Counted from the first letter of the stretch, positions 11,475 to 24,790 are shown. The stretch is DNA of 64,000 nucleotides from Lithodes maja (GCA_037953745.1 JBAKBP010007104.1:1-64000), one strand, 5' to 3'. Numbers and translations are program-made. The notes: generated by a model not told the origin, from the letters alone.

Positions 11475-11930
11475 TTATATGTACCGCCCAGCGGGGTGTT
11501 TTTAGCCAAAATAGGGCTGTTTATGTGATCATTTTCATGCCTAAATAAGACCCAGAGCGTAAAACAAGCATCTATCCCTGAAAGAGCATAAACAGAGCTT
11601 TCCAATGACACCACAACGATCCTTGTATGACCGCTAGTTTTCTTGCAACAACCGCGCAACACGAGTGCAAAAACCATGTAATTCGGTACTTTCCCCATAC
11701 ATTTCAGTATGTAGCGAGTGTGAGAGGGTGGAGGAGGGTGGGATTCATGTCAGTAGGCCCGCCGCGGTGGTCTGGAGCAGTCATACGCTCGCTACTCTCC
11801 TGCCACCACTTGTCTCTCTCTCTCAGCAACATTACGTGCTGAAATTGCCACACGACCTATGTCGCGCGCCGCCACATAGTCCAAATTTATTTAACTCGAC
11901 TTATGTTGCGGGCCGCCAATAGAGGGTTAA
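11444..11930 (+). mobile_element. TTAA-flanked non-autonomous element, family 1 (copy 1)
   Basis: Bounded by TTAA at 11444-11447 and 11927-11930. Termini are imperfect inverted repeats: ACCTTATTGGCGGGC on the left, and CCCTCTATTGGCGGCC when the right end is read inward. Homologous along its length to 24910-27266 (same orientation) and 28273-28760 (inverted), sharing segments such as GCGGGGTGTTTTTA, CAATGACACCACAA and GGAGCAGTCATACGC. No transposase ORF. TTAA target choice and CCC-type termini suggest mobilisation by a piggyBac-type transposase. This copy also serves as the empty site for the solo LTR in copy 2. Confidence 0.8.
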
Positions 11931-12379
11931 ACTTGATAGTTGCCAGTAATCATATTAGTGTAAGGATATAATGTGTGTCATACTATAATATGTTACCCTG
12001 CTCTGATTTGCTGATCATCATTTTATTATCATTAGGTTATATATTAATATCGTCCATGACCGTGGTCCGCCCTAGGGTACCGGGTACTGGTGGACACATA
12101 CATGAGTGGCCTCCCGGGTTGTCACCTTGTTAATGTTGGCTGGCAGGGATCGGGGTTTACTCCAACAGGGTCCAGGTATATCCCATGTTAATAAACCAGG
12201 GAGGAGGGTATGCATGGGAGATATTTTATTTGAAAAAGTTTCCTAGCCTATTGCATAGTCGCATATCTTCACTTCTTACCTCACCACATACATTAACGTG
12301 CTCTAACTTTCAGTGTGACCATTTACTATTCCCTTTGTCATCCACCCCAATGCTGCTCACCTGCCTAACTTCCCTTGTA

Positions 12380-12922
12380 CAGTTGGTCAAAGTTCCAGCT
12401 GACCCACCCTTGCTCTGGGGCTCGCAGAATTAGCTGGCAATACTGGTGTAGGTGCAGGGATACCACTTGCCATTAATGTGTTACATGTGTCTGTCCTGTA
12501 TATTACTGCAAATTAGACTATGTAATGTTCACGTTGTGAAGACTAAATTCTCCTTCATTAAGCAGCCACCAATAAAACATAAATATGTATTCTTATAAAA
12601 TCGAGTAGAGTATGTTGTGGCAGCCAGCAGGTTTTCTATGTGTTGCCATTCGGTGGATAAAATAACTTGAATATTTAAGCGAATCTACGAACTTTGGGTG
12701 AATGTTCGGGATCTTACATAGCGATGTATGCATTTTCATTTGAGATAGGCTTACTTTCCCTTGCTTAGTATATATATTATATATGTTCTAACAATGATAT
12801 AGCCGAAATCAGATCTACCAATCCCAATCTTTGTAGGACACACCTCCTTCCTATACCATTATTACCAGATAATTCTGCGAACCCCAGAGCGAGGGTGGGT
12901 CAGCTGGAACTTTGACCAACTG
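12380..12922. mobile_element. TA-flanked foldback MITE (mariner/Tc1-like)
   Basis: Long inverted repeats of about 55 bp start with CAGTTGGTCAAAGTTCCAGC at 12380 and close as the complement at 12922, with only a few mismatches. TA flanks both sides (12378-12379 and 12923-12924). The 543-bp length and lack of any ORF make it non-autonomous. It abuts a Jockey LINE fragment that starts a few bases to the right. Confidence 0.8.
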
Positions 12923-12928
12923 TACCAC

Positions 12929-13700
12929 CATGTTACTTTTAATGATTCCAAAATCCAATTTCTCCATCTATCTACCCGTCCGGAACTCCCAGCAGACTAT
13001 CCCTTTTTCTTCAACAATACAAAAATCTATCCTTCTCTAAATATTCTTGTTGTCTCTTTTTCTTCTGCTTTCATTTGGAAGGACTATATTACCAGTTTTG
13101 CTAAGGCAGCCTCCCAGAAGCTGGGTGTGCTCAACCGCCTCAAGGGGTTATTTTTCCCTGCGCAGCTTCTTGCTCTATACAGGGGCACAGTGCGTCCTTG
13201 TATTGAGTATTGTTCACATGTGTGTGGAAGATCCTCTCACACCGCACTCCTAGACAAAGTAGAAAAGAAGGCCTTGTGTATCATTAATTCCCGTTCACTC
13301 ACCAACTCTCTGCAATCTCTCTCTCGCTATTCTATCGCTACTACAATAATCATTGTTCCTCAGAGCTCTTCCAGTGTAAACCACCTCCTCTTCGTAGGAT
13401 ATGTGGTACCCGTCTTGCAACACAATACCACCACTACTCTGTGCAACTCTCCAACCCAAGAGTTAAACGTTACTCTCAGTCTTTCGGCTATTCAACAGCT
13501 TAGCTCTGGAACTCTCACCCAGGATCAGTCTTTACCTCCTCCTATGACTTAAATTGCTTCAAACTCTGTGTGTCCAGGCATTTTGGCTCGAACATTCCTT
13601 GATGTTGGCCCTGTCACTCTTTCAGCTATGAGTGAGGCACTCGTTACAGGCAGTTCTGCCTTTTGTCTCCCTCACTCAAAGGGAAAAAAAATGACATAGC
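12929..13700 (+). pseudogene. Jockey-like LINE fragment, 3' part of RT ORF
   Basis: Translates to the C-terminal part of a Jockey-type RT protein: LSTRPELPADYPFFFNN, SQKLGVLNRLKGLFFPAQLL, ALYRGTVRPCIEYCSHVCG and TALLDKVEKKA. It then frameshifts through a terminal region ending near the FCLPHSKG-equivalent codons and an A-run (~13682-13690). It is the plus-strand cousin of 33494-34767. It is 5'-truncated, as is usual for LINE copies, and carries several frameshifts. Confidence 0.85.
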
Positions 13701-15868
13701 CACTCTCTTCCAACCGATTTGCTTAATCAATATTTGATGAGGGATTAGCTGCTGATTAACTAATTCACCAGGTGAGATGACAAGCTTGGTGGAGACCTCA
13801 GGAACCAAGATGGTGCTGGTAGGATTATAGTGATGAGGTGGAGAATTACTTGTGCTAATAGTGTAAAGATATAGTGAATGTCTATGTGTGTAGATTTTGC
13901 AAAAAATATGAATACTAGTCTATAACCAAAGTAATGAATCGCGGCTGTTATCAATTAGTTATATGTAGCCATTATATGCATGTCAGTTTACAGTCTTATT
14001 GGGTATTTACTGGAAATGGAAAATATTTCGACAGTGTTAGAATATATTATATGGAATTGTTTATATAATATGCTATATATATTTAGATCATCTTTTAAAT
14101 TAGATGTCCTTGAAGCGTCATAGTTGTCTATATACTGTATGTCCATAAAATCATCAAATAGTTCAATACTGCAACGGCCTCTCGTGGACAATTAATGCAT
14201 TATTCATACAACAGTTTTATCTCGCCTCATTCAACGCTGCTCCACAATTAAAAACTAGTACATTCCCATTTCCGACTGTCATGATGCATAATAATTATTT
14301 CACCGAAGCTAAACTAATGGCTGCAGGATCGGTAATTAATATTACCTTCACAGGTGAATTACTACCACTAAACACAACCCTTATAATTACTGCTGACTGG
14401 TAATACGACATCGATTAATAGTTATATTACGAAGAAATGCTACATATAAATAAAGCATACAAGTTGACAATAATAATTAATTGTACAAGATAGTGTTTTA
14501 CAAGTTACAACACATACTGAATTGGTGAGACTTACAGAGGCACCAAGATGGCAGTTGGTTGATGTATCTATAGAGTCGGTAGTGGTAGTAGTAGTGGTAG
14601 AGTAGAGAACAGTATAATAGGTAGCTGGTATCACACTAATATTATCCATAGCCTCACCAATAAAACCTTTGGCAACATTCAATAATAAACTTTAAGATTA
14701 TTTTGTTGGAAGGGCGACACAAGTGGATTAACAACTGGTATTAATGTAAATAAGTGGCAACCTATCCAGTGAGGGTGGTGACCTTTATCATCACTACAGT
14801 TATCAGTGTTTGTTACTTTATATGTTATGTTCTTATCGTTCCTTCTAGTTGTGTTGCCATACAGTAGACATTCTTTTCATTATAAGTGTTTTATATGTTA
14901 TTCACATCATTCAGGAACGCATTCACTCTAATTGTCACTATTCCTTTCTTCACTATTTGGTTTCAGTAACACGTTACATTAGTTTTAATTCAGTTTACTA
15001 TAGTTTGTCCTGTTCTCTGACACATAGGACATTTTCAACTATGATTTATTTGTTCACGTCAGTATTCTTTTTTATTCAATATCTCCGTTCGTCTGTAGAC
15101 AAAGATACCTTCGTTCATTAGAATAAGTTATGATTAACATGTTGAACAGTCTCAGACATATTGGTCCTGTACATTAGTTACATAGATGGTGGTAGTAGTG
15201 ATGTCTGCCCAAGCTTGCTTATGATATACAAGTGCCCACAAATAATATATTATGTCCATCCGTCTATACTGTATATAAATGGAAACTTGTAATGATTATA
15301 CACATGTTTTAATGGAAACTTGTAATGATTATACACATGTTTTAATCCAAAGATTGTGTAAGTTGTGGGATTAAGTTTTTGTCAACTGTATCGGCAATAT
15401 ATTATTGTGTTATAAATCAAGGTCTTGGTGTATAATATCAAATTACTAAACAATAAACATGGTCTTCATATTACACAATATTGCAGCTGTCAGCTAATGC
15501 AACATATTAGACAAAGGAGCGAAAGCGGTTTTATAAGAATACCACATTACAGGTACATAATCTAATACACTATATTTACTATTACAATAAAGGAAAGGGG
15601 TGCCTATAATAATTATTCTAGTGTATATAATTATTCCAGTGTGTATTATCTGACATTCCATCACTCTCGTACTTTACATGTTACGTCAGCTAAATCCTCC
15701 CGTCTACAACACCTAAATATATTTCACCGGGTTAACTATAACTCTTAAGCTCTGCACACTAATTTCCCAAGATTGTAATTACTTAGACTGTTAATTTGTA
15801 AGTTTCACAGCCACTGACTGTGTTCACCCACATATCCTGCCTCACGGAATTGTATGTTGTGTCTTCAG

Positions 15869-15870
<2 letters not shown>
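13701..15870. other. Non-coding stretch with a 33-bp duplication
   Basis: AT-rich sequence without recognisable genes. A perfect tandem pair of about 33 bp (GGAAACTTGTAATGATTATA...) lies near 15279-15346. Otherwise I see nothing to annotate. Confidence 0.5.

Positions 15871-15911
<41 letters not shown>
15871..15911. repeat. (TA)n microsatellite at a LINE tail
   Basis: About 20 TA dinucleotides immediately followed by a T run (15912-15923), which is the poly(A) tail of the minus-strand LINE next to it. Confidence 0.9.
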
Positions 15912-15920
<9 letters not shown>

Positions 15921-17430
15921 TTTAAGAGACAATGAACGGAGGAAGGAAAAACACAGATAAAACAAAAAGGTCCATGTGCCTAAAGGCATCCTCCATTCAT
16001 AAAATGTTTGTAACAACTGGATTTAAACATTTGTAGATTGTAAGTTTGTGGAAAGCAATTCGAGGGAAGTGAATTCCAAAGAGTAGTAGCTCTGGGGATA
16101 AATGAATTCTGATAAGCAGAAGTCCTGCATTGTGGAGGAGGAAGTGTAAATTCATGGGCGCTCTCAGCTGCCCTAGTTCTACGGGGAAAGATGTGGAGAG
16201 GCGGCACAATTGAAGCAAGTTCCTCGGAACAATTGCTGTGAAAATATCTGTAGAATAATGCAAGGGATGCAACGTTTCTTCGTATGGATAATGTAGGAAG
16301 GTCCTGTGTGATTGCAGGGTTATTGATTAATCTAATAGCTTTATTTTGAATTTTGTCCAACTGCCTCAATGCAACCACTCCACTTCCACCCCACAGAGGT
16401 GAACAGTAATCCATCTGAGAACACACATGACTTTTATATATCACGGCCAACTGCTCGTCAGTGAAGAATTCTCAAACTCTGTACAGGAGTCCCAGTTTTT
16501 TAGAGGCATTCTTAGCAATGCTTCTAACATAATGTGTCCAGCTCAAGTTAGTAGTTAATGTTACACCGAAAATGTCAATACTAGGGGAAGTGGGAATATT
16601 TTCATCATTAAAAAATATATGGGAGTCAGTGAGATTCTGTCGGTTAGAAAATTGAATGTACTTGGTTTTCTGTGCATTAAAGGAAACTAGATTCTTTTGT
16701 CCCCATCCATTAATTCTAGAAAGATCCTGGTTCAGAGAAATTGCAGTGTTTATTTTTGAATTTATAAGATCGGGTTGGGTGAAAGAATTGGTAAATGTGA
16801 AGGAACTGTGGAGTGTTGAGTCATCTGCGTAGGAATGTATTGGATTATGAGTGGTAGATATGAGATAATTGATATGAATGAGGAACAGAATTGGGGCCAA
16901 AACTGATCCCTGGGGAACACCAGCATTTATTGAGTGAAATTGAGAATAAAGGCCATCTACCATTACACATATTTTTCTGTTATGAAGATAAGAAGAAATT
17001 AGTGGAACTAATGATGCAAGGCCGTAGTGTGACATCTTCGACAATAAGGATTGATGCCAGACTCTATCAAATGCCTTTGATATATCCAGTGCAATTGTAT
17101 GTGTTTCACCATGTTGGTCTGTAGCTTGGTTGATTTGATGCGTAAGAAGGCAAAGCATGTCTGCAGTTGATCGACATCGTCTAAAACCATATTGCCTATC
17201 ACTGATTAATTTATTATTCTCAAGATGCTTAATTATGTGATGATTTAATATAATTTCAAAGACTTTACCAAGAGTGGAAGTTATAGCTATTGGTCTGTAG
17301 TTTGATGGATCTGAAGAGGCACCTTTTTTAGGAACTGGATGGATGTTTGCTTCTTTCCAGGGTACTGGGAAGCATGAGGTATGAGTACACAGACGGAAAA
17401 AAATTGCCAATACAGTACCTTGGAATATAC
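15912..17430 (-). pseudogene. Jockey-like LINE fragment, RT domain, 5'-truncated
   Basis: Minus strand. The frame 17430-16472 carries FPVPWKEANIHPVPKKG, SNYRPIAITSTLGKVFE, YGFRRCRSTADML, ALDISKAFDRVWH, GVPQGSVLAPILF and the catalytic YADD of HSYADDSTLH. After a frameshift near 16460 the C-terminal part continues (16450-15980: DYCSPLWGG, PRATTLWNSLPSNCFPQ) and ends in a poly(A) tail at 15923-15912. N-terminal endonuclease and ORF1 are missing, consistent with 5' truncation during target-primed insertion. Codons upstream of ~17430 in the same frame show no LINE similarity and are flanking DNA. Confidence 0.9.
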
Positions 17431-19983
17431 GGTGTGGGTTGTGCTGTTCTATGTGTTGTTTCTTTGTTGTCTGCGACTTGCATGTCCTCATCTGCAACTT
17501 TGGCTTCTGTTTGGTGTATTGCATATTGTAATCCTATGTTTGTTGTTTGAACTATGTGTGATGTCACTACTAGTGTTACTACTAGCTTACCTTATGTGTT
17601 CAGTAGCATACCTGTACAACATCCGTTTACATCGTAAGTACTACTACAGTATCAATCCAGTATACTTCTTTAGGTTTAAGTTTAAATTGGATCAATCATT
17701 TCTATAATCAGTACATTAATAATTCGAAGCAATTGGGGGAATGATGTTTGGAACACTCAAAATTTATAGTCGATGAAGATTTGGACGGTAGTTATTCATA
17801 AATATATTTGGTGATACCTTATGACAAAACACTATAGTATGTCAGGAAATTAACTATGAAAAGTGGATTAACCCAAGTAATTAATAAGGTATACAATACA
17901 TTAACATGTATAGGTTTAAAATACCGTCAACCAAATATATGTTATGTTAGAAGCCTTGTGTTGTATTCAGATTTTAAGAAAGCAAACTGTGAACCTGTTA
18001 AACATAGATTCATATACTACAAATGTTACCCGGAAAGATGTTAACTGCAGACGATATTGATGGGTAGACTGATGGATTTACCTCAGTGATGGCTGGGTCT
18101 GATCTGCTTGTTTCACTCAACACAATTTCCAGCCGCTCGTCTACTGGTCCAAATATAACTACCATGACTAACCTGGACTGAGCCATGATGAGGAGCGTCC
18201 GGACAAACTCGACTCCCTCTCTTATTATTATATGACTGGCCCGAAGTTATTGAATTTATGCTAAATCTATTATGTGTACAAATGTATAAGATATATATGG
18301 TTGGGTTGTTCTTCATGGGGATAACGGAAAATGGAACAAGGACGATGCCCTATAGAATCTGTGAGAATATATTGGTGGGAAGCATGGACTAAAAGTGAAT
18401 AATGTATATGTAAATAGAGCCATATATTGGGACCGGCATTATCGTATAGACCAACTGATTGATTATATAAACGTCAAGATTAACCCTGACATATGCCGTA
18501 CATAATTAATTGGGTTTTGATAATATTGCCCTGAATAATGTTTCTTATGGGAAGTAAATCTATGGGTTGATATATGTAGTCACACCATGTAAAGTTGACT
18601 GCAGCCATATGTTACTATGTTATATGTTTGTATATTTACAGTCGATGACTTTACTATACTGTATATATCAAACTTGCTTCAAGATGATGTTATGATTGAT
18701 ATAACATTAACCAATGTTCCATCGTTTTCTTGGTCAGAGGTATCCTTGTAGGGATTCACCAGTAATATATTGCCAGAATATTGGCATCTGTTGTATGGCT
18801 GTATCACTCTTCCTCATTGAGCTGTAAGTGATTCCAGGAAGCCAGTTGGGCAGCCATGAGGAGCATTGACTGTGTCCTGAGTTAGTGAATCAGTTACACT
18901 AACTTGTTGTGTGAAGCTCTGTGGTACGGCTGAATAGTGATACACTGTCATTGGCATTATTATATTCCTTGTTGAGCACACGGTAGGTATTCTAATGCTT
19001 TCATTAACGGATCAAAAACTAATGCACAGTGCGGGAGAATTACATTTTGCATTTTGTTAATGTAGCACACCGTTACAATTTCCATGAAGTCATTCTAATA
19101 TGGTAAATCAATAATGTAAATCATAGTATTTCTGTCAATATTCCTTCTTGTGATTTTCTCACTTGGCTTGGAATTCGCTCATTACAAAATTATAGTTTCC
19201 ATATAAAGGTTTATTGACTAACAGGAATCATTAGTGTTCAACAGTGTGACGGGTCACAAAACCTTAAACACATGTAACAAATATCTCCAAATTTGTGGGT
19301 GAGGTTCATCATAGCAATCCTTCAAAGATCTATCTCTTTGTCAGTATGATCCCGCTATTGATTACAAATAATTCAAGTGAATGTACAGTATTTTATGGTA
19401 TGTTAGTATTTCAGCGAGACTGTTAAAACAAAACATTATAAGTTGCTATGATAATGTGTTATTTATGTTGTGTGTATTACTACCAGTATAATATATTACA
19501 GCCACCTGTTCCATGGTCCAAGGTCAACAACAGTTATCTATAGGGACATTGCCAGTACCGGTATCCAGCAGGATACAAATAGTGTACTTCGATCTAGTAT
19601 ACAGTATGCTGCACTATTCCAATATTGTGGTTTGGTATATATTTTGTTTGTGTATGTTGAGTGTGTTGCTCCCACTGATGCACATACACTAATCTAAAAC
19701 GCTGTTACATGTATTATTGCGGTGATATCATTCCCGTCCAATAGAGCCTTGGTGTAGCAGCAGCTGTAATGACCCTTATTGTCAAGTTGATGCTCCAATT
19801 GAGATTATATTATAAACCATCTCCTGTTAATACTATCGCAGGGTCATTAACAAATTGAGCTGCAAATAACACAATATCACCACAAAAACAAGTTACACTA
19901 ATATCACTGATGAGTGAGATATTAATCTATTTCACTCACAACACCAAACACCTCTCAATACAATTAATGCAAGCATGTGATCC
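17431..19983. other. Non-coding stretch
   Basis: About 2.5 kb of AT-rich sequence with no recognisable coding content, RNA gene or element boundary. Short random open frames are not supported by any motif. Confidence 0.5.
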
Positions 19984-20060
19984 ACCCGGGATTCGAACCT
20001 GGGTTACCACATACAGATATTAAAGAGATATTAAAGCCATTACACCATCAATAGGCACTG
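19984..20060 (-). other. tRNA-like sequence (degenerate; SINE head or tRNA relic)
   Basis: On the minus strand there is an A-box-like TGGTGTAATGG and, about 40 nt on, an intact B-box GGTTCGAATCC with a mostly paired T-arm. The acceptor ends (GTGCCTA and GTGGATC) do not pair and no clean anticodon stem forms, because the middle is a duplicated TTTAATATCTC. It is more likely a tRNA-derived relic than a working gene. Confidence 0.4.
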
Positions 20061-20649
20061 AGTAGACTAGGGCAGAATACATATATATATATATATTGTA
20101 ATTAAAAGAACGATAAATACTACATATTTTGACGACATCAATATATTGAGACATAGCCTCCTCTTACCAAAGCCGGAAGTAAATAATTTGATATGGCTGA
20201 ATTTAAATGAAGACGAAGTCCGTGGTGGAATTATCAGCATGAAAGATAAATGTGAGGTTAGTAGTTGTAATCGAAATTGCCTTTAACACTAATTTACTCT
20301 ACTAATGTTGATCCTGCATCAAGGTTACTAATGCATGTATTATCTTCTTCAACAGTACGGTCCATGATGGCGACAGTACTAGGAACAACATCTGCACCAT
20401 GTGTAAGTACCAAATTATAAATATGTATAATCAGTATTTGAAGAAGTTAGTCGACATATAAGGGTATAATCATGTTTGTATTATGACTAGCATATACGGT
20501 GTGGTGAGTTCCCTCTACTCGTTTTCTTATGTTTGTACAACAAATGATCAGCGTTTCATAATTGTATGTTAGAATGTGTGTAAAATAGTGCGTGCAAATA
20601 CATAATGCAAAATATATAATGCAAAATTAAGAAGTAACACTTTGGGAAT

Positions 20650-21353
20650 GAAGGCCAAATGGTGCGGTAAATGTGGGGAAGAGTATGTTTATGGTCTTTG
20701 AAAGGGGTGCAGTCACAAATTGTTAGGTGAGGTTGAACAGTCAGGCTTTGGAGAGTGTCATTAAATTATTTGGGCAGTGTGTTGAGTGAAGATGAGAGTA
20801 TGGATGAAGAAGTGTGGAGAGGGTGCAACAGGAGAAGAGGGTTGTAGGAACGCCAAAAGTAGTAACAAGAAATAGGGGGGTCATTATGGAAGTAAAGTAG
20901 TCCTTACATGATAGTGTGGCAATCCCGACATTGACAAATGGGAGTGAAGCATGGACGTTGTTGGAGAGACACTAATCAAAAGTAAGAGGGTTGGAAATGA
21001 GTTACTTGAGAAGTGCGTTTGGAGTTACATGGAGGGGTAGACAGACGAATGAGGAAGTACGAGAGCGGTGTGATGTAGATGTGCTGGAAAGTGCGAAAAG
21101 GAACGCCTTGAGATGGTTCGGCCATGTGGAACGTAGGGGAAGCGAGAGAGTAACTAAGAGAGTGTACGAGAGTGCGGTGGAAAGACAAAGTGGTAGAGGT
21201 AAAGCGAGAGATAGTTGAAAGGATGGAGTGAAGAAGTATATGCATGAAAATGGTGCTGGATGAGACAAGGGGCGTCAACTAACTGGGGACAGAGGTGCAT
21301 GGGGCGATTCATTCGCTTCCACCCCTTTGGGGATCACATCGTCAGGCAATAGA
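20650..21353 (+). pseudogene. RTE-type LINE, 3'-terminal fragment
   Basis: Matches the end of the RTE copies at 29671-34978 and 45570-48597: the segment after the RT catalytic core, then the conserved tail encoding SAFGVTWRGRQTNEEVRERC and LESAKRNALRWFGHVERRG (20991-21218). The 3' UTR ends GATCACATCGTCAGGCAATA with a (GATA)-type tail near 21353. Many frameshifts lie upstream. Only the tail region remains, as expected for a 5'-truncated insertion. Confidence 0.85.
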
Positions 21354-22205
21354 TAGGTAGATATATTATACAATATACTGACAATTTAGTTTGTAAAACT
21401 GTCGCACACACACAAGGTAAATCGTTTATATTGTGTACGATTATGTTGTCACTTCAGCAACTCCCCTCCAATCATCAATATAAAAGACTGTCTATTGTTG
21501 TGTTTGTATAACACTGGCTGGTTGCATGGTATATGCACGCATATTCAATTGAAATTGTGACATTTTACCAAATTGTTTATATGGTTTGTTTGTATCAATC
21601 ATTGTGAAGAATAATACACGGGACATACCTTCCAATGTGTACGTTCATATTCTATTTAATTTAGCAGTTGTGTTTTGTAATATATTCAATGACAATAGAT
21701 ACACACAATCCCAAAGCACCCACTAGTGTTCTCTATTGCTGATGAATTTGTAAGAACTGGTATTGAACAACCCTTTGTTTACTCATTTATATTATTACTT
21801 CACCCAATCAAGTCTACTATGTTCGCTTCTCATATTTGTCTCTCTCTCTCTGCATGTAGTACTTCTGCCAAACACCATGGAACAATAGTCAATTATTTGT
21901 CTGTTTCTGCGTTATCGTTGACAAGTAATTGGTGTTGTGTGGCGTTCATAAATAGTGCCTATACCGTATTTATTTAGCGTTCGTTAATCTAATCATGATC
22001 TTCACCATTATTTTATTCTTTTTACTGTTTGGCCATACTCGATTATATTGCACAACAACTTTACATTAGTTCGATTAGGTTATTATATCGTAAATAATAT
22101 TCAACTTCGAAAGTTCGGCCAAAATACATTTTAGCAAAAACATATACAACGTCCTCAACATTGTCTGTAGCTTAAGCCGGTCACATCAAGACAATTGTAA
22201 TTGTT

Positions 22206-22254
<49 letters not shown>
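22206..22254. repeat. (CT)n microsatellite
   Basis: About 24 uninterrupted CT dinucleotides. It lies downstream (minus strand) of the LINE ORF at 22392-23276 and may be that element's tail. Confidence 0.95.
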
Positions 22255-22257
<3 letters not shown>

Positions 22258-22391
22258 CAATATATCCTCATTAATCGCTCCTGTTTTCCAAGGCTTAATC
22301 CCCTTTGTCAAAAATGATGGATTAAGACAGACTTTCTAATTTTATGATGCACACACAACAGTTAATTAATGTTGTCTTAACGTTTTGGAAA

Positions 22392-23276
22392 TTAATAGGT
22401 GATGTCAAATCTTAATTTATCGCTTCCATAACAGGTAAAGTAACATTTTATACTGTTACTGGAGCCAGCTTCAGCGCCACCTCCGACGGAAACCGTATCG
22501 CCCAGGTAGAAGATTTTATTCACACATTCCAGCGTTACACTGTCGAAATAAACACTAACAGGCGGGTCATTTAACACAAGATTTCCCTTGCACTTGGCAC
22601 ATTCAAAATCTATGATTCTTATCAAAGGTTCTCTAGCTCCACTACATCTCATGTGTACCCAGTCACTACAGATGCAACATTGGATTGAGTTACTTCTCAC
22701 CCTCTTCCCACATACTGTGCATGGATAGTCGCCTCTTCTTTCCATAGTTCCACGCCATACTCCACTAATCATGACCTTTTTTTTATCTATGTTAACTCTT
22801 AGGCCCTTATTTAGCATACCCTCCCTCCATTTTTTTAACTTTGCTTCGGCTTCCTGCACACTAGCTGCGATAAGAACTAGATCGTCTGCATATAACAGCT
22901 CCCATGGGAGTCCTGTCCTAAAGCCCCTTGACAGAGCCTCCAGGACCAACACAAACAGTAATGGGCTCAGCACTAAACCTTGGTGAACTCCAAATTTCAC
23001 TGGGAGCTCTTGGCTCAGGCCCCTATGCACTCTAAATGCTGCCCGTGACCCCTCATACATTCTCATTAACACACGCACTACCCACTCTTCTACTCCAAAT
23101 TTTCTCGTAACCCACTGCATTACTTCCCTGGCCACCCGGTCAAAGGCCTTGTTGAGGTCTACAAAAACTAGGTATAACTCTTCTAGCATTATGTTTGGTG
23201 GACAGGTATTCTTCCTTACTGCCACCTTCCTTCTATACTTTGAAGCATCTCTTCTCTCTGACTGCAGATTCGACAT
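22392..23276 (-). pseudogene. Non-LTR RT fragment with a PHD-like zinc finger (RTE-like)
   Basis: A 294-codon frame. Residues ~35-130 show RT motifs: VFVDLNKAFDRVAREVM, GVHQGLVLSPLLFVLVLEAL and the catalytic YADD of ELLYADDLVLIAAS. Residues ~186-235 form a C4HC3-type finger: CTVC, CCIC, WVHMRC and CAKC, as in PHD fingers. The frame then enters FYLGDTVSVGGGAEAG, the start of the domain found C-terminal to RT in this family, and breaks. The matching C-terminal domain occurs separately at 52430-53012. N-terminal endonuclease is absent. The finger may aid RNA or protein binding; that is unproven. Confidence 0.8.
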
Positions 23277-24356
23277 CGTTGTTCTACCACCTGGAGAACT
23301 TATGTCTGGGTGGCCCCAGCTATATATTAATTAATGCATAATATGTATGTATTAGCATATTGCTGATGTGATCTGAACATCAATCTAAATGAGTATATTT
23401 GCATAACAAAATCGCAAGAGCTTACAAACATTTGTCAGTAGCTGTACACAAAGTTATTTGCAAAAAGGTGAAATCACTCTGCTGCCCAAAACGTAACAGG
23501 TACACAAAAGATAAGCTTTGTTGATGTGGCTTTTCATCCAATGCAACTTTTTGTCACAATTATACTTTGAACCATCATAATTATTTTAATTTTGAATATG
23601 ATGATTCTTCATTAATAAAATTCAAGTGCCAGTCCACATACCACTACCGACTAATCATGTTAAATCATAATCATAGTTATACATGGGGTGAGGATTTACA
23701 GACAAGTTATGATTGGCCATTGTGGAGTTGTGTACAGTTCAGCAGTATCATTCAATACTTATTTGTTTAAAATTACAAAAATAAGATCAAAATATTGTTG
23801 TGTAACTGTTTTAACTTTACGGATATGAGTACACAGAATCAGTAAATAACTTATTATTCATCAATACAACCAATGTATTTCTATGACCAATTATGTAAAA
23901 ATAAATATAATTGAGGATAGTACCAATGTTTAAACTTTGCTTGAATTCTTCAGCTTATTATTAGGTTACCTATTGTGATACAGTAAAGGTAACTAAATTC
24001 ACGCCATGGGAAAACACGATTATATACAATTATTGTATACAAATGTACCACAGTTTGTGAAATTACTTTTCACCAATTACTGTCTTGCTAATGGTATTTT
24101 GTGTTCAGCTTGGGTACACTGGAATCTTGTTGTTCACTAAACTGAAGTGAAGATTTTACGTTGCTCTATTTTCCGTCCTACTAACGTCAAATTAAACTGT
24201 GAGAAAGATAAGTTTTCCTGGACTCCGTAGTTCTTGGTAAATGGATTGCTTCTTGGAGTTGTTGTCTGAGTAAATACCCTCACTACCTCACACCTATGTC
24301 TTCCCTCGGGTGTAATTCTGCAAGTTACCTTCACAAATATACTGTCTTCGGCTGAG

Positions 24357-24790
24357 ATAGATAGATAGATAGAGATAAAGAGAGAGAGAGAGAGAGAGAG
24401 AGAGAGTGTACAAAGGAGTACAAAGGAAATCAAGCAACAGCAGGTCCAGCGACCCCTCAAGGCTGCTTGCCCTCAAAAACACTGATGGTCAAGTGTAAAA
24501 CAGTGGTTTAGAGTGGGTAAGGGAAAAATGGAAAAGGAAGACTGCCCTGGGACAAATGTCCGTGGCAGGATTAGATATTAGTAGGGGACAGTAATTAATA
24601 ATACAAAACAAAATCTGTATTAATTTACAAATGCAGTCAGTCGTGGATTTAAGGCAAGGTATTTGTCTAGGCGAAGTTTAAAAGAATCAACAGTGCTGCA
24701 GTCTATGACATTTCTGGAAGGCCCATTCCACAAGTTGACAACTCGAAGACATTCTTAGACTCTCGTGAGTTGAAAAATGTTTTACCAATA
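24357..24790 (-). pseudogene. LINE 3' end with microsatellite tail
   Basis: On the minus strand, codons read VVNLWNGPSRNVIDCSTVDS, then FKLRLDKYLALNPRLTAFVN and a stop (about 24735-24615). This LWN..P..V..S..V..FK.RLD.YL pattern closes many non-LTR element proteins. The 3' UTR ends in (CT)n followed by (ATCT)n (24357-24410), typical of LINE tails. Everything upstream of the last ~50 codons is lost. Confidence 0.7.

Noticed and set aside
19984..20060. Functional tRNA gene
   Set aside because: The B-box is intact, but the acceptor stem does not pair and there is no clean anticodon stem; kept only as a tRNA-like relic.
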